From the NCBI RefSeq assembly GCF_047461615.1, contig NZ_JANSHI010000007.1, forward strand, positions 66,262 to 130,261: 64,000 nucleotides of DNA, read 5' to 3'. The notes beneath the pieces are model-generated. The model did no database searches and was not told the origin of the DNA. It was given only the letters and a program-made list of their open reading frames with translations. A program made the position numbers and the translations under genes. Below, in pieces: positions 16,767 through 25,012 of this stretch. Every line of letters begins with the position of its first letter. Within the stretch, counting starts at the first letter, position 1. This stretch comes from Thermostichus sp047461615. GTDB lineage: Bacteria; Cyanobacteriota; Cyanobacteriia; Thermostichales; Thermostichaceae.

Positions 16767-17347
16767 TGCTGAGGCTAATCTTCTTGGGACCGCCAGGAGC
16801 AGGCAAGGGTACGCAGGCGGAGCGGCTGTCAGCCATCTACCACACACTCAAAATTTCTACAGGCGATCTGCTGCGGGCAGAGGTCAAAGCCCAGACTCCG
16901 CTGGGGCGGCAAGCCAAGGTGTACATGGATGCAGGGGAGCTAGTGCCCGACGAGGTATTGATTGGGATGGTCAGAGGCCAGTTGCAGCGGTCGCCGGAGC
17001 AAGGCTGGATCCTAGACGGCTTTCCCCGCACCTTGGCGCAGGCAGAGGCTCTGGAAGAGCTGCTGCAGGAGCTGAGGCAAGACTACGACCACGTCTTCAA
17101 CCTAGAAGTGCCCGACGAGGTAGTAGTGGCGCGGCTGTTGGCTCGCGGCAAGGAGCAGGGGCGCAGCGACGATGCTGATGAGGCCGTCATCCTCAAACGC
17201 TTGCAGGTGTATCGGCAGCAAACCGCTCCCCTAATCGATTTTTACGAGGCTAAGGGCCGTTTGCGGCGGATTAACGGCAACCAGCCGATGGAAGTGGTCC
17301 AGCAGCACCTACAGGCCCTTTTGGAGAGCTGTAGGAGGACGGCATGA
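16766..17347 (+). CDS. adk: Adenylate kinase
   Basis: Adk equilibrates ATP, ADP and AMP. The P-loop GPPGAGKGTQAERL is at the extreme N terminus, the AMP-binding part reads STGDLLRAEV, and WILDGFPRTLAQAEAL is the family signature. The lid is short, lacking a zinc-finger insert, as in other short-type kinases of 190 residues. The start is GTG overlapping the secY stop, and the stop overlaps the map start (ATGA), so secY-adk-map are tightly coupled. Confidence 0.95.
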   Translation: MLRLIFLGPPGAGKGTQAERLSAIYHTLKISTGDLLRAEVKAQTPLGRQAKVYMDAGELVPDEVLIGMVRGQLQRSPEQGWILDGFPRTLAQAEALEELLQELRQDYDHVFNLEVPDEVVVARLLARGKEQGRSDDADEAVILKRLQVYRQQTAPLIDFYEAKGRLRRINGNQPMEVVQQHLQALLESCRRTA

Positions 17348-18162
17348 CCAAGGCCAGCAAGCCGGGGCTGGGGTCTTCGCGGCGAGGCCTGCAGCTTGGT
17401 GAAATCAAATCTCGCCGGGAAGTGGAGAAGATGCGGCGGGCTGGGCGAGTGGTGGCCCAGGTGCTGCAGGAAATTGCCGAGCGCCTGGAGCCGGGCTGGA
17501 CAACCGCAGACATCGATGCCTACGCTGAGCGGCGGGTAGCGGAGTTAAATGCCCTGCCCAGCTTCAAGGGCTACTACGGCTTTCCCGCCTGCGTCTGTGT
17601 CAGCATCAACCATGAAGTGGTGCATGGGATCCCCAGCCCCCGCAAAGTGGTGCAGCCAGGAGACATCGTCAAGGTGGACTTTGGCGCCATGGTGGAAGGC
17701 TGGCATGCGGATTCTTGCATCACCATTGGCCTAGAGCCCCTCAGCGATGCCGCCCGCGACCTCATCGACACAGCGGCCCAAGCCCTACAGGTAGGCATCG
17801 AGCACGTTCGCCATGGGGTCTGGCTGCAAGATGTCTCAGGTGCCATTGAAGACTATGTGCGGAGGCGGGGCTACTCCGTGGTGAGGCAGTACGTTGGCCA
17901 TGGCGTGGGTCGCAACTTGCACGAAGAGCCGCAGTTTCCTCACTACCGCACCCCTGAGCTGCCCAATCCCAAGCTTCGCGCCGGCATGACGCTGGCCATT
18001 GAGCCAATGGTCACTGCGGGGGGAGAGGCCACGCGAGTGTTGCCGGATCGCTGGACGGTGGTAACAGTGGATGGCTCCTGGTCAGCCCAGTTTGAGCACA
18101 CCATTCTGGTTACCGAGGCCGGCGCTGAGATTTTGACAGATCGCACCCCCTTTCAGTCCTAG
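17344..18162 (+). CDS. map: Methionine aminopeptidase, type I
   Basis: Removes N-terminal methionine from nascent proteins. The metal ligands are visible: the aspartates in KVDFGAMVEGWHADSCIT, the histidine in YVGHGVGRNLHEEP, and the glutamates in LAIEPMVTAGG and FEHTILVTE. The catalytic histidine occurs in SINHEVVHGIP. An N-terminal stretch of about 20 basic, Ser/Gly-rich residues precedes the catalytic domain, giving 272 residues. The start overlaps adk by four bases. Confidence 0.95.
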   Translation: MTKASKPGLGSSRRGLQLGEIKSRREVEKMRRAGRVVAQVLQEIAERLEPGWTTADIDAYAERRVAELNALPSFKGYYGFPACVCVSINHEVVHGIPSPRKVVQPGDIVKVDFGAMVEGWHADSCITIGLEPLSDAARDLIDTAAQALQVGIEHVRHGVWLQDVSGAIEDYVRRRGYSVVRQYVGHGVGRNLHEEPQFPHYRTPELPNPKLRAGMTLAIEPMVTAGGEATRVLPDRWTVVTVDGSWSAQFEHTILVTEAGAEILTDRTPFQS

Positions 18163-18229
18163 AGAGTTCCCCCATGAAGGACTGCAACAGCTAGGATAGA
18201 AGAGGTGGAGTATTGTTTCGGCTCTTAAC

Positions 18230-18250
18230 CCCCTCTTAACAGGAGAGGGG
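18230..18250 (+). other. Hairpin upstream of infA
   Basis: CCCCTCT at 18230-18236 pairs perfectly with AGAGGGG at 18244-18250 around a seven-base loop TAACAGG. There is no T-run after it, so it is not an ordinary terminator for map. It lies 38 bases before the infA start and could influence ribosome access or separate infA expression from the upstream genes. Confidence 0.4.
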
Positions 18251-18288
18251 AGGGCCATAGAGTTGCGTTGTCTGAGAAGGAGGGCTAC

Positions 18289-18516
18289 TTGGCTAAGGAA
18301 GACGCTATTGAAGTGGAAGGGGTAGTTACGGAATCCCTACCCAATGCCATGTTCCGGGTGGACCTGGACAATGGCTTTAACGTTCTCGCCCACATCTCGG
18401 GCAAGATCCGCCGCAACTACATCAAGATCCTGCCCGGCGACCGGGTAAAGGTGGAGCTCAGCCCCTATGACCTCAACAAGGGGCGGATTACCTACCGCCT
18501 TAAGAAAAATGAGTAG
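18289..18516 (+). CDS. infA: Translation initiation factor IF-1
   Basis: IF-1 occupies the ribosomal A-site during initiation. After a TTG start the protein reads AKEDAIEVEGVVTESLPNAM, then GKIRRNYIKILPGDRVKVEL and GRITYRLKK, nearly the textbook IF-1 sequence. An upstream in-frame TTG at 18268 exists, but the run AGAAGGAGGG directly before 18289 and alignment to the usual MAKEDAI start decide in favour of 18289, giving 75 residues. The genes that normally follow (rpmJ, rpsM, rpsK, rpoA, rplQ) are absent here. Confidence 0.95.
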   Translation: MAKEDAIEVEGVVTESLPNAMFRVDLDNGFNVLAHISGKIRRNYIKILPGDRVKVELSPYDLNKGRITYRLKKNE

Positions 18517-18555
18517 GTGTTTTCCAGATCCTGCTGGGGCGGGTGAGAAGGAAGC

Positions 18556-18588
18556 GCGAGGGGGCAGTCATCTCCACAAACCCCTCGC
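18556..18588 (+). terminator. Possible terminator of the ribosomal operon after infA
   Basis: GCGAGGGG (18556-18563) pairs with CCCCTCGC (18581-18588), eight perfect pairs with a 17-base loop, followed by the T-rich TTTGCTTATG. The position 40 bases after the infA stop suits an operon end, although the T-run is weak and the loop is long. Confidence 0.4.
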
Positions 18589-18674
18589 TTTGCTTATGTG
18601 CATCCAGGGCAGTTTGCCTGGGGGTTGCTGAAGCCCAGCCCACTGCTAGGTAAGGTGGGTACCCACTCGGCCGC

Positions 18675-19550
18675 TCAAGCTGGTTCTCCAGCATTCTCTT
18701 CCCAGGGATCGCTATCCCTGGAGGGAGGGGGAGCTGGCTCAGGAGAAGGAGGGGAAGTTTCTTCTTGGGGATACTCCTGTTCCCACGCCGGTTGTTCAGA
18801 GACAGGAGAGGACGCGGGCCGAGGGGGTGGGGGTTCAGGCTCTGCTTCGGCGTAGACGTCCTCTTCCTCCGTCTCTTCCGCTGCGTATTCCTCGGCGTAG
18901 GCTTCCTCGTAGCGTTCCTCCGCCTCAGCCTCAGCGGTAGACCTAGGCAGGGCAGGGGCAGGGGCGCCTGCAGCTAGCCAGGGGGGCTTGCCTAGCCCCA
19001 GGGTCTCCAAGATTCCTTTGGCCAGTTGGGTCAAGCGGGTCTCAGCGCCATCAGCCACAATGAGGCGATCGCCGCCTACGGAGACGATCTCATCAGCAGG
19101 AAGCAGATAAGTGCTGAGGATAAAGCCAGGCAAAAAGGTGAGGCCAAGGCTGGAGAGGATTAAGCCACTGATTAGACCAGAGACAGAGTTAAACTCAAAG
19201 TCCTTAACCTTACCGAGGCGGATCCCTTCTTCCGTTACCACTTCGCTGCCGACTACCCGGCTGAGACCCTCCAAATTCAAGTCTTCGAAGACTTCATCGC
19301 TGGGGACGAGGATAGCGTCTTGCCCTAGGGCTGTGACCTGCTGCAGCTCTAGTAAACGGGGCGATCCAGCAAAGGCTCTTTCCAGCACCCCCAGCACCAG
19401 GACCTGCCTAGCTTCCAGATCTGCCCAAACTTCGCTAACCACTCCGAGCCGGGCCCCATTGGCTTGGCTAATCACCTGCGTTCCCAGAACCTGTGACCGC
19501 CGACGAACCTCTGGTCGTGCTAGCGCAACAGATCCTTTCTCCGTTGTCAT
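18675..19550 (-). CDS. PRC-barrel domain protein with acidic, proline-rich tail
   Basis: A 291-residue protein with two predicted PRC-barrel units. The first covers about residues 20-90 (VLGTQVISQANGARLGVVSE, then a strand VLVLGVLE and the VPSDEVFEDL strand). The second covers about 95-175 (VVGSEVVTEEGIRLGKVKDF, then LPADEIVSVGGDRLIV). PRC barrels occur in photosynthetic reaction centre subunit H and in RNA-processing proteins such as RimM. After residue 200 the sequence becomes Glu/Tyr/Ala-rich and then Pro/Ser-rich, likely disordered. Proteins of this type are common in cyanobacteria. The role is unknown; a membrane-surface or scaffold function is a guess. Confidence 0.75.
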   Translation of the reverse strand: MTTEKGSVALARPEVRRRSQVLGTQVISQANGARLGVVSEVWADLEARQVLVLGVLERAFAGSPRLLELQQVTALGQDAILVPSDEVFEDLNLEGLSRVVGSEVVTEEGIRLGKVKDFEFNSVSGLISGLILSSLGLTFLPGFILSTYLLPADEIVSVGGDRLIVADGAETRLTQLAKGILETLGLGKPPWLAAGAPAPALPRSTAEAEAEERYEEAYAEEYAAEETEEEDVYAEAEPEPPPPRPASSPVSEQPAWEQEYPQEETSPPSPEPAPPPSRDSDPWEENAGEPA

Positions 19551-19647
19551 GGTGGTTTCCCCGTCGTAAGTCGAAGTGTTGGCGTGAGTGGGCTGGTCAG
19601 CCGGCCCCAGGCATCAAAATCCAATAGTACCACTGCCCGTCTCTTCT

Positions 19648-20769
19648 CTAGCGGGCTGCCGGGATCGGATCCCGGCCAATTTGCTTGCTCCAGGCTAAAA
19701 ACCGCTCTGTCATGCCCTGGAGGGAATAGTGCTGTTCTGCGCGGTGTCGGCAGCGGCTGCGGTCGATGCAATCCAAGTGTTCTACGGCCCTTGCTAAGGC
19801 CGCCACATCGTCCGGCTCTACCACCCAGCCAGTTTCTCCATCGCTGACAATTTCCGCCGGCCCGCCGCGACGGTAGGTGATCACGGGCACACCGCACGCC
19901 AAAGCTTCCACCGCCACCAGGCCAAAGGCTTCCACCCACTTGGGGGTCATGATCAAGGCCGAGCATTGGCCCAAGAGCCGCTGCAGCTGGGAGGTGGGCA
20001 AAAACCCCCGGTAGTCCAATTGAGCCCGTGGGTACTGTTCCCGAATCTGCTGCCAGTAGGCCGGGTCTTGCAGGTGGCCCAGGATCAGCACTGGCCTTCC
20101 CGTCTTCTCCGCCAGGGCGGCGCAGTCTTCCAGGCCCTTTTCCGGGGCAATGCGGCCAATCCAACACAGGGATCCGTTCCCCTTGGGCACAAACTCGTAG
20201 CGGCTGAGGTCGACGCCACAGGGCAAATAGACAAAGGGATCCCGGCCTGCCGACATCTGGGCGCGGGCAAAGGCAAAAGTCTGGGCTTGGGCTCGCGAGT
20301 GCACCGCCAGCCGACCTGGGTAGCGATGGGCAATGTGCTCCAGGACCTGATCCACAGCATCGCTAAGGGATCCCATGCTGAGGATATGGGCCACCGGTGT
20401 GCGGAAAAAATCGGTCAGGTAGAACGAGAGCCAGTCGTAGCTCCAGTTCACGATAAGCTCAAACTGCTCCTGCAGTTGGGCAGCTCGCTGCCACAGGTTG
20501 GCCACCAGAGAAGGGGTGGAAAAACAGACCGGCTGGTCGCGGCGCTGGCTCTGGGCATAGGGCGGGGGGAGGCCTGGGACGGTCTCGATAACTCCCTCCG
20601 GCAAGTCAGCACTGTGGGATCCCTCAGGCGCTAGCACGCGCACTTGGGCCCCTCTCTCAAGCAGGCTACGCGCCAAGTTGACAAGGTTGAGCTCCACCCC
20701 ACCGCCCGCCCCCGACCCAAGAGGCCCAACGGGGGTGGAAACAAACAGGAAGCAGTGAGGACGACCCAT
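19648..20769 (-). CDS. Glycosyltransferase family 4 (GT-B fold)
   Basis: A 373-residue glycosyltransferase. The N-terminal domain opens with a strand and the glycine-rich segment GSGAGGGVELNLVNLARSLL. The C-terminal domain has LCWIGRIAPEKGLEDCAALA, and the nucleotide-sugar site EAFGLVAVEALACGVPVITY followed by GGPAEIVSDGETGWVVEPDD, the classical GT4 EX7E region. Donor and acceptor cannot be told from sequence. It stands alone between a PRC-barrel gene and a Rieske protein, so the context is not informative. Confidence 0.85.
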   Translation of the reverse strand: MGRPHCFLFVSTPVGPLGSGAGGGVELNLVNLARSLLERGAQVRVLAPEGSHSADLPEGVIETVPGLPPPYAQSQRRDQPVCFSTPSLVANLWQRAAQLQEQFELIVNWSYDWLSFYLTDFFRTPVAHILSMGSLSDAVDQVLEHIAHRYPGRLAVHSRAQAQTFAFARAQMSAGRDPFVYLPCGVDLSRYEFVPKGNGSLCWIGRIAPEKGLEDCAALAEKTGRPVLILGHLQDPAYWQQIREQYPRAQLDYRGFLPTSQLQRLLGQCSALIMTPKWVEAFGLVAVEALACGVPVITYRRGGPAEIVSDGETGWVVEPDDVAALARAVEHLDCIDRSRCRHRAEQHYSLQGMTERFLAWSKQIGRDPIPAAR

Positions 20770-20822
20770 GCAGCCTTCCGGCCCAACCCCTTGCTGAGCT
20801 GGGTTAATCCCTGAGGGGGGGA

Positions 20823-21278
20823 TCAGGTTCTAGACACGAAGATTTCCTCTTTCTCGACCTTAACCTTGTAGGCAGTTAGGTCGGCATCGGCTGGGCCGCG
20901 AATACGGCTGCCATCAGCAGCAAAAGCTGAGCCATGGCAGGAGCAGACGAAGTTCTTGCCCCGCCAGTCCACCTCGCAGCCAGCGTGGGGACAGGTTGCG
21001 TCCAGAGCCAGTACCGAGTCCGCTTTTTTGGGATCCTTGACCAGCCACAGCGTGGCAGTGTTGTTGCCGAAGGCGTTTTTCACCTTGAGGGGACCTTTCA
21101 CCAGATCAGCAAGGGTTGCAACCTTTACAAATTTCGGCTCAGCAGCCCTGGGACTGGCAGGGGCGCCCTGCGCAAGGGCCCGGTCGAAACGGCGCCGCGT
21201 CAAAGCAGGCAGCAGGCCCACTAGCGCGCCCAAGCCAAGCGCTATCCAGCGCAGAAAACCACGACGGTTGCTATACAT
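20823..21278 (-). CDS. Rieske [2Fe-2S] protein with a Tat-like signal (PetC3-like)
   Basis: The cluster-binding motifs are CPHAGC and CSCHGSAF, each giving one Cys and one His ligand, and the cluster-binding loops are otherwise conserved. The frame is open to 21464, but I start at ATG 21278: MYSNRRGFLRWIALGLGALV is then a twin-arginine-type signal anchor, giving 151 residues. This is shorter than the b6f Rieske protein PetC1 (about 180) and resembles the minor PetC3-type protein of cyanobacteria, which is not part of b6f. The PetC3 label is inference from size and cluster loop; I leave the symbol empty. Confidence 0.75.
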   Translation of the reverse strand: MYSNRRGFLRWIALGLGALVGLLPALTRRRFDRALAQGAPASPRAAEPKFVKVATLADLVKGPLKVKNAFGNNTATLWLVKDPKKADSVLALDATCPHAGCEVDWRGKNFVCSCHGSAFAADGSRIRGPADADLTAYKVKVEKEEIFVSRT

Positions 21279-21473
21279 GGCCACTAGATCCTCAAGACAA
21301 AGCGAAGCGTCAGCCAGGAACCTTCCCAAGGGGGTGCCAGCAGGCCACCTTCCAATTATGGCTTCAGCCAGCGCAAACCGCACTTTTGCAGGCTCTGCAA
21401 ATCGCCGTGTGCGCGGCCCGCGGCTGTGTCCTGCCTTTGGGGAGGGCATGAGGTCGTTAACCAAAGCGCGAAA

Positions 21474-21755
21474 TTGACATTCTCCCTGCCCTAAAGGACA
21501 GGGATTCTTTCTCAGACAGCAGGATGAATCCTGCCGGCTGAGCTACAAAGCGCTCCGCGCCGCTGTAGGCGAAAGAGCATGAGGTTTGAACCTCGGCCCT
21601 ATGGGGGATGCCACAACCCCAACTACTGGGCCGGAGCCCAGATACGTTTGACTGCACGCTGCACTCTTCTTATGTATGAATGGATGGAGCGACTGTTGCA
21701 GTCTAGCAAAAGCCGCCCTAAAGGGCGGGGCTTGTACCCAGTTTTCTTGGTCAAC
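21474..21755. mobile_element. IS200/IS605-like remnant or MITE with hairpin ends, no transposase
   Basis: About 280 bases without an ORF, bounded by two hairpins of the kind found at the ends of IS200/IS605 elements. The left one is at 21483-21504 (TCCCTGCCC, loop TAAA, GGACAGGGA, one mismatch). The right one is at 21711-21732 (AGCCGCCCT against AGGGCGGGGCT, one bulge) and is followed by CTTGTACCC, which I associate with such ends. Both contain CCCTAAAGG. TTGAC at 21474-21478 and GTCAA at 21750-21754 bracket it. Between them are more hairpins: GCAGGA/TCCTGC nested inside CTCAG/CTGAG (21511-21542), CTACA/TGTAG (21543-21568), and GAGGT/ACCTC (21581-21594). It could be a non-autonomous element or a leftover guide-RNA-like end. 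Confidence 0.6.
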
Positions 21756-21757
21756 CT

Positions 21758-22189
21758 CTAGTGGCCTTTGGGATGCCCCCGAAGGTGTTGGCGGCGTTCC
21801 TCATATTCTGCGCGGGTGAGCAGGCCCTGCTTCCACTGGATCTCCAACTGCTGCTCGGGATCCCGGACTTCCCGACTTTTCGCACTGGTCCATTCCAGCT
21901 CGAGGAGATCCCGGTTGAAGCGGAAATCGAAGTCCTCATTGGTCATGGTGAGCAACCACAGGCCCTCCAGCAAGCAGAGAGCCCGCAGCCCATAGCTGAG
22001 GATCTGCAGGGGAAGAGAGGGAACCCACACCATCAGCCCCACCAGCAAGTACACCCACCCCCAGCGCTTGTGGCCCATGTAGAAGCGCTGCAATCCCGGG
22101 ATCACCACCCCCAGCACTGCCAACCAACCGGCTGCCTCGCGAACCAGCCGCTGGCGTGGCGGTGGGGGCGCCTCTCGGCCCTCGGCCAT
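21758..22189 (-). CDS. TM2 domain membrane protein
   Basis: A 143-residue protein with two or three hydrophobic segments. GLQRFYMGHKRWGWVYLLVG is the TM2 signature, in which the G-x-R-FY-G pattern sits between two membrane helices. The C-terminal 60 residues are charged and soluble, ending in EIQWKQGLLTRAEYEERRQH, which resembles a SHOCT-like tail (short Leu-rich helix after TRAEYE). TM2 proteins have no settled function. The gene ends three bases beyond the IS605-like remnant. Confidence 0.75.
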   Translation of the reverse strand: MAEGREAPPPPRQRLVREAAGWLAVLGVVIPGLQRFYMGHKRWGWVYLLVGLMVWVPSLPLQILSYGLRALCLLEGLWLLTMTNEDFDFRFNRDLLELEWTSAKSREVRDPEQQLEIQWKQGLLTRAEYEERRQHLRGHPKGH

Positions 22190-22313
22190 GCTCTGCCCTA
22201 CCTACACCTGCCACCAGGCTAGCGCAGTTTCCAAGTCCTTGGCAGAGGGAGAGAGAACCCAAGCTCCAAGCGCCTTCCGCCTATACTTGATGGGGGCAGA
22301 TGGAAAGCAAAAA

Positions 22314-24143
22314 ATGGCGGAGCGGGAGCTAGCGGTGGCGATCCTGGCAGCGGGCAAGGGCACCCGCATGCGGTCGCAATTGCCCAAGGTTCTGCACAAG
22401 CTGGGATCCTTGTCTTTGATCGAGCGGCTGCTGCGCACAGTGCTGTCTCTGGAGCCCCAGCGCTGTCTGGTGATCGTGGGCTACCAACAGGAGCAGGTGC
22501 GACAGACTCTGCGAGAGTATCCCGTCGAGTTTGTAGAGCAGGCCCAGCAGTTGGGCACCGGACATGCGGTGCAGCAGCTTTTGCCTGTTCTAGGCGACTT
22601 TCAGGGGGATCTGCTGGTGGTCAACGGGGATGTGCCTCTGTTGCGGGTGGAAACCCTGCAGGCCCTGCTAGAACGCCACCGCCAAGTCCAGCCGGATGTG
22701 ACGTTGCTCTCGGCTCAGGTGGCGGATCCCTATGGCTATGGGCGGGTGTTTTGCGACGCCCAGCAGCGAATCCTGGAGCTGGTGGAAGAGCGCGACTGCA
22801 CCCCGGCCCAGCGGCAAAATCGCCGCGTCAACAGTGGCGTCTACTGTTTCCATTGGCCGGCCCTGGCACGGGTGCTGCCGAGTTTAGGGCGGAACAACGC
22901 CCAGCAGGAGTACTATCTCACCGACGCAGTTAAACTGCTGGAGAAAGCCATCGCCCTGGACGCTGAGGATCCGCGGGAAATCGTCGGCATCAACGACCGC
23001 CGCCAGTTGGCCCAGGCCCACCAGATTCTTCAAGAGCGCCTCAAAGAGGCCTGGATGGAGGCGGGGGTGACTTTTGTGGATCCCGACAGCGTCAGCCTGG
23101 AAGAGACGGTGGAATTGGCCCCCGATGTGGTGATCGAGCCCCAAACCCATCTGCGAGGACCCTGCCGCATTGGGCCGCGCACCCGTCTGGGGCCGGGCAG
23201 TTGGATTGAGTCCAGCACCATCGGCTCCGATTGCCACATCCTCTACTCGGTGGTCAGCCACAGCCAGATCGGCAACCACGTCTGGGTAGGGCCCTACGCC
23301 CACATCCGCCCCAACAGCTGCATTGGCGACGGCTGCCGCATCGGCAACTTTGTGGAAGTCAAAAACACCCAGATTGGATCCCACACCAATGCTGCCCACC
23401 TGGCGTATCTAGGCGACGCCAAGCTGGGATCCCAGGTCAACATCGGCGCCGGCACGGTTATTGCCAACTACGACGGCCAGCAGAAGCACTTCACGGAAAT
23501 CGGCGATCGCAGCAAGACAGGGGCCAACTCGGTACTGGTGGCTCCCCTCAAGATAGGATCCGATGTCACCATCGCCGCCGGTTCCACCATCCCTGCCCGC
23601 TACCCTGTGCCCGACGACTGCCTGGTGATCGCCCGCGCTTACCCGGTGGTCAAGCCGGGCTGGCGACCAGGGATCTCCGCTGCTAGCCGCCCCCAGCCTC
23701 TACCCCCAGGATCCCTGCGCATCTACCCCTTGCGCCTCTTGCCCGGACAAGACCTGAAGCAGGAGCTGGAGCGCTTTGCCCGCCAACAGCCCCTGCAGGC
23801 AGGCTTTGTTCTCAGCGCCGTTGGCAGCCTCCGCCAAGCCACCCTGCGCCTGGCCGACCAAACCGAGGATTGCCTGCTGGCCGAGCCCCTGGAGATCCTG
23901 TCCCTGAGCGGATCCCTCTGCCCGGACGGCGTCCATCTTCACCTTGCCGTTGCCAATGCCCAGGGCCGAACTTGGGGAGGGCACCTGCGCCCTGGCTGCC
24001 TCATCTACACCACTGCCGAAATTGTCCTCGCCGACAGCCTGGAGTATCGCTTCTCCCGCCAACTGGATCCAGCCACCGGCTACTTGGAGCTGCACATCGA
24101 AAAGGTGGCCAAGCAGCCGCTCCAGGCAGCGGAAGACACCTAA
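22314..24143 (+). CDS. glmU: GlmU (GlcNAc-1-P uridyltransferase / GlcN-1-P acetyltransferase) fused to a PPC/DUF296 domain
   Basis: GlmU makes UDP-GlcNAc for peptidoglycan and cell-surface sugars. Residues 1-230 are the uridyltransferase with LAAGKGTRMRSQLPKVLH at the start and VVNGDVPLLRVETL later. Residues 250-450 are the left-handed beta-helix acetyltransferase (NFVEVKNTQIGSHTNAAHLA, GAGTVIANYDGQQKHFTEIG). Normal GlmU ends near residue 450. Here another 140 residues follow a Pro-rich linker and read as a PPC/DUF296 domain: LRLLPGQDLKQELERFA, AGFVLSAVGSLRQATLR, LEILSLSGSL, GVHLHLAVANAQGRTWGGHL. Total 609 residues. The frame is open from 22188 and another ATG lies at 22290; I choose 22314 by homology, since neither has a strong ribosome site. 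Confidence 0.92.
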   Translation: MAERELAVAILAAGKGTRMRSQLPKVLHKLGSLSLIERLLRTVLSLEPQRCLVIVGYQQEQVRQTLREYPVEFVEQAQQLGTGHAVQQLLPVLGDFQGDLLVVNGDVPLLRVETLQALLERHRQVQPDVTLLSAQVADPYGYGRVFCDAQQRILELVEERDCTPAQRQNRRVNSGVYCFHWPALARVLPSLGRNNAQQEYYLTDAVKLLEKAIALDAEDPREIVGINDRRQLAQAHQILQERLKEAWMEAGVTFVDPDSVSLEETVELAPDVVIEPQTHLRGPCRIGPRTRLGPGSWIESSTIGSDCHILYSVVSHSQIGNHVWVGPYAHIRPNSCIGDGCRIGNFVEVKNTQIGSHTNAAHLAYLGDAKLGSQVNIGAGTVIANYDGQQKHFTEIGDRSKTGANSVLVAPLKIGSDVTIAAGSTIPARYPVPDDCLVIARAYPVVKPGWRPGISAASRPQPLPPGSLRIYPLRLLPGQDLKQELERFARQQPLQAGFVLSAVGSLRQATLRLADQTEDCLLAEPLEILSLSGSLCPDGVHLHLAVANAQGRTWGGHLRPGCLIYTTAEIVLADSLEYRFSRQLDPATGYLELHIEKVAKQPLQAAEDT

Positions 24144-24237
24144 GCAGCGAGTATATTGGCTAACATAGCCTTAGGTCAGGACCACCCTGACTAGCCCTAG
24201 GGGTTGCTGGCACAAGCTGAGAAGGGGGGTATTCCCT

Positions 24238-24714
24238 ATGCCCCGAGTGAGCACTGCCGAGGAGCTACTGGCAAGCTACGCTGCTGGCGAGCGCAACTTC
24301 CAAGAATCCAACCTGGTGGGCGTAGACTTGGTGCGCGCCATGCTGCAGGGGGCAAACCTGAGAGGGGCCAACCTCTCCTTTGGCAAGCTGAGTGGAATTA
24401 ACTTGCAGGAAGCCGATTTGCGGGGAGCCGATCTCAGCTCCGCCAACCTCATAGGGGCAAACCTGCGCGGCGCCAACCTCTGGGAAGCCAACTTGATCGG
24501 CGCTGACCTTAGCTTTGCCGACCTGCGGGAGGCCAATCTCCATGGAGCCTACCTCTGGGAGGCCAAGCTAACCCGCGCCCAACTGCAGGGATCTGACCTG
24601 AGCGCAGCCAAGTTGGGGGGAGCGGTGCTGATTGGCGCTGACCTGAGCGGAGCCATCCTACCCGATGGCACAGTACAGCCCTGGTCTGCTCCCTCGGCAA
24701 ACAAGGCAGAATAG
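24238..24714 (+). CDS. Pentapeptide-repeat protein
   Basis: A 158-residue protein built of about 22 A(D/N)LXX repeats, beginning ESNLVGVDLV and continuing GANLRGANLSF, EADLRGADLSSANLIGANL and so on. Such repeats form a right-handed quadrilateral beta-helix. Cyanobacteria carry many of these; most have no known function, though Qnr-type members mimic DNA. A short helical cap (TAEELLASYAAGERNF) precedes the repeats. There is no signal peptide or membrane segment, so it is cytosolic. The stop lies 22 bases before the next gene. Confidence 0.85.
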   Translation: MPRVSTAEELLASYAAGERNFQESNLVGVDLVRAMLQGANLRGANLSFGKLSGINLQEADLRGADLSSANLIGANLRGANLWEANLIGADLSFADLREANLHGAYLWEAKLTRAQLQGSDLSAAKLGGAVLIGADLSGAILPDGTVQPWSAPSANKAE

Positions 24715-24736
24715 AACCGGTGCAAGCGGCTTTCCT

Positions 24737-25012
24737 ATGTTTTTGCTATTTAACCTGCTCTTGACTCTGCTGCTGGCTTTGGGAGTGGCAGTCCTAGCTG
24801 GCCAAAACCCGACCTTGCGGACAGTGCAGTTTCTGCTGTGGCGCTCGGTGGAGCTGCCCTTGGGATTGCTCATCGCCGCCGCCATTGGCCTAGGCCTGCT
24901 GACCGTGGGGCTGGGCTCTTTTCTCTGGCCTGAACGCAGTTTTTCCCTTGTCGCCCGCCAGTTGCAGGAACGGCTGCAGCAACTGGAAACGCAGGAGCAG
25001 CCGCCTGCCTAG
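24737..25012 (+). CDS. LapA-domain (DUF1049) small membrane protein
   Basis: A 91-residue protein with two hydrophobic segments, roughly residues 1-22 and 38-63, joined by NPTLRTVQFLLWRSVELPLG, the spacing seen in LapA-domain proteins, followed by a coiled-coil-like tail (ARQLQERLQQLETQEQ). In E. coli LapA assists LapB in lipopolysaccharide control; the role in cyanobacteria is unknown. The frame is open upstream into the previous gene, but ATG 24737 leaves the first membrane helix at the N terminus. Confidence 0.7.
   Translation: MFLLFNLLLTLLLALGVAVLAGQNPTLRTVQFLLWRSVELPLGLLIAAAIGLGLLTVGLGSFLWPERSFSLVARQLQERLQQLETQEQPPA

Noticed and set aside
21511..21594. A tRNA-like gene in the IS605-like remnant
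   Set aside because: The hairpins (including GAGGT/ACCTC) and a reversed TAGCTCAG-like string resemble tRNA arms, but there is no acceptor stem, anticodon stem of proper spacing or T-loop consensus.
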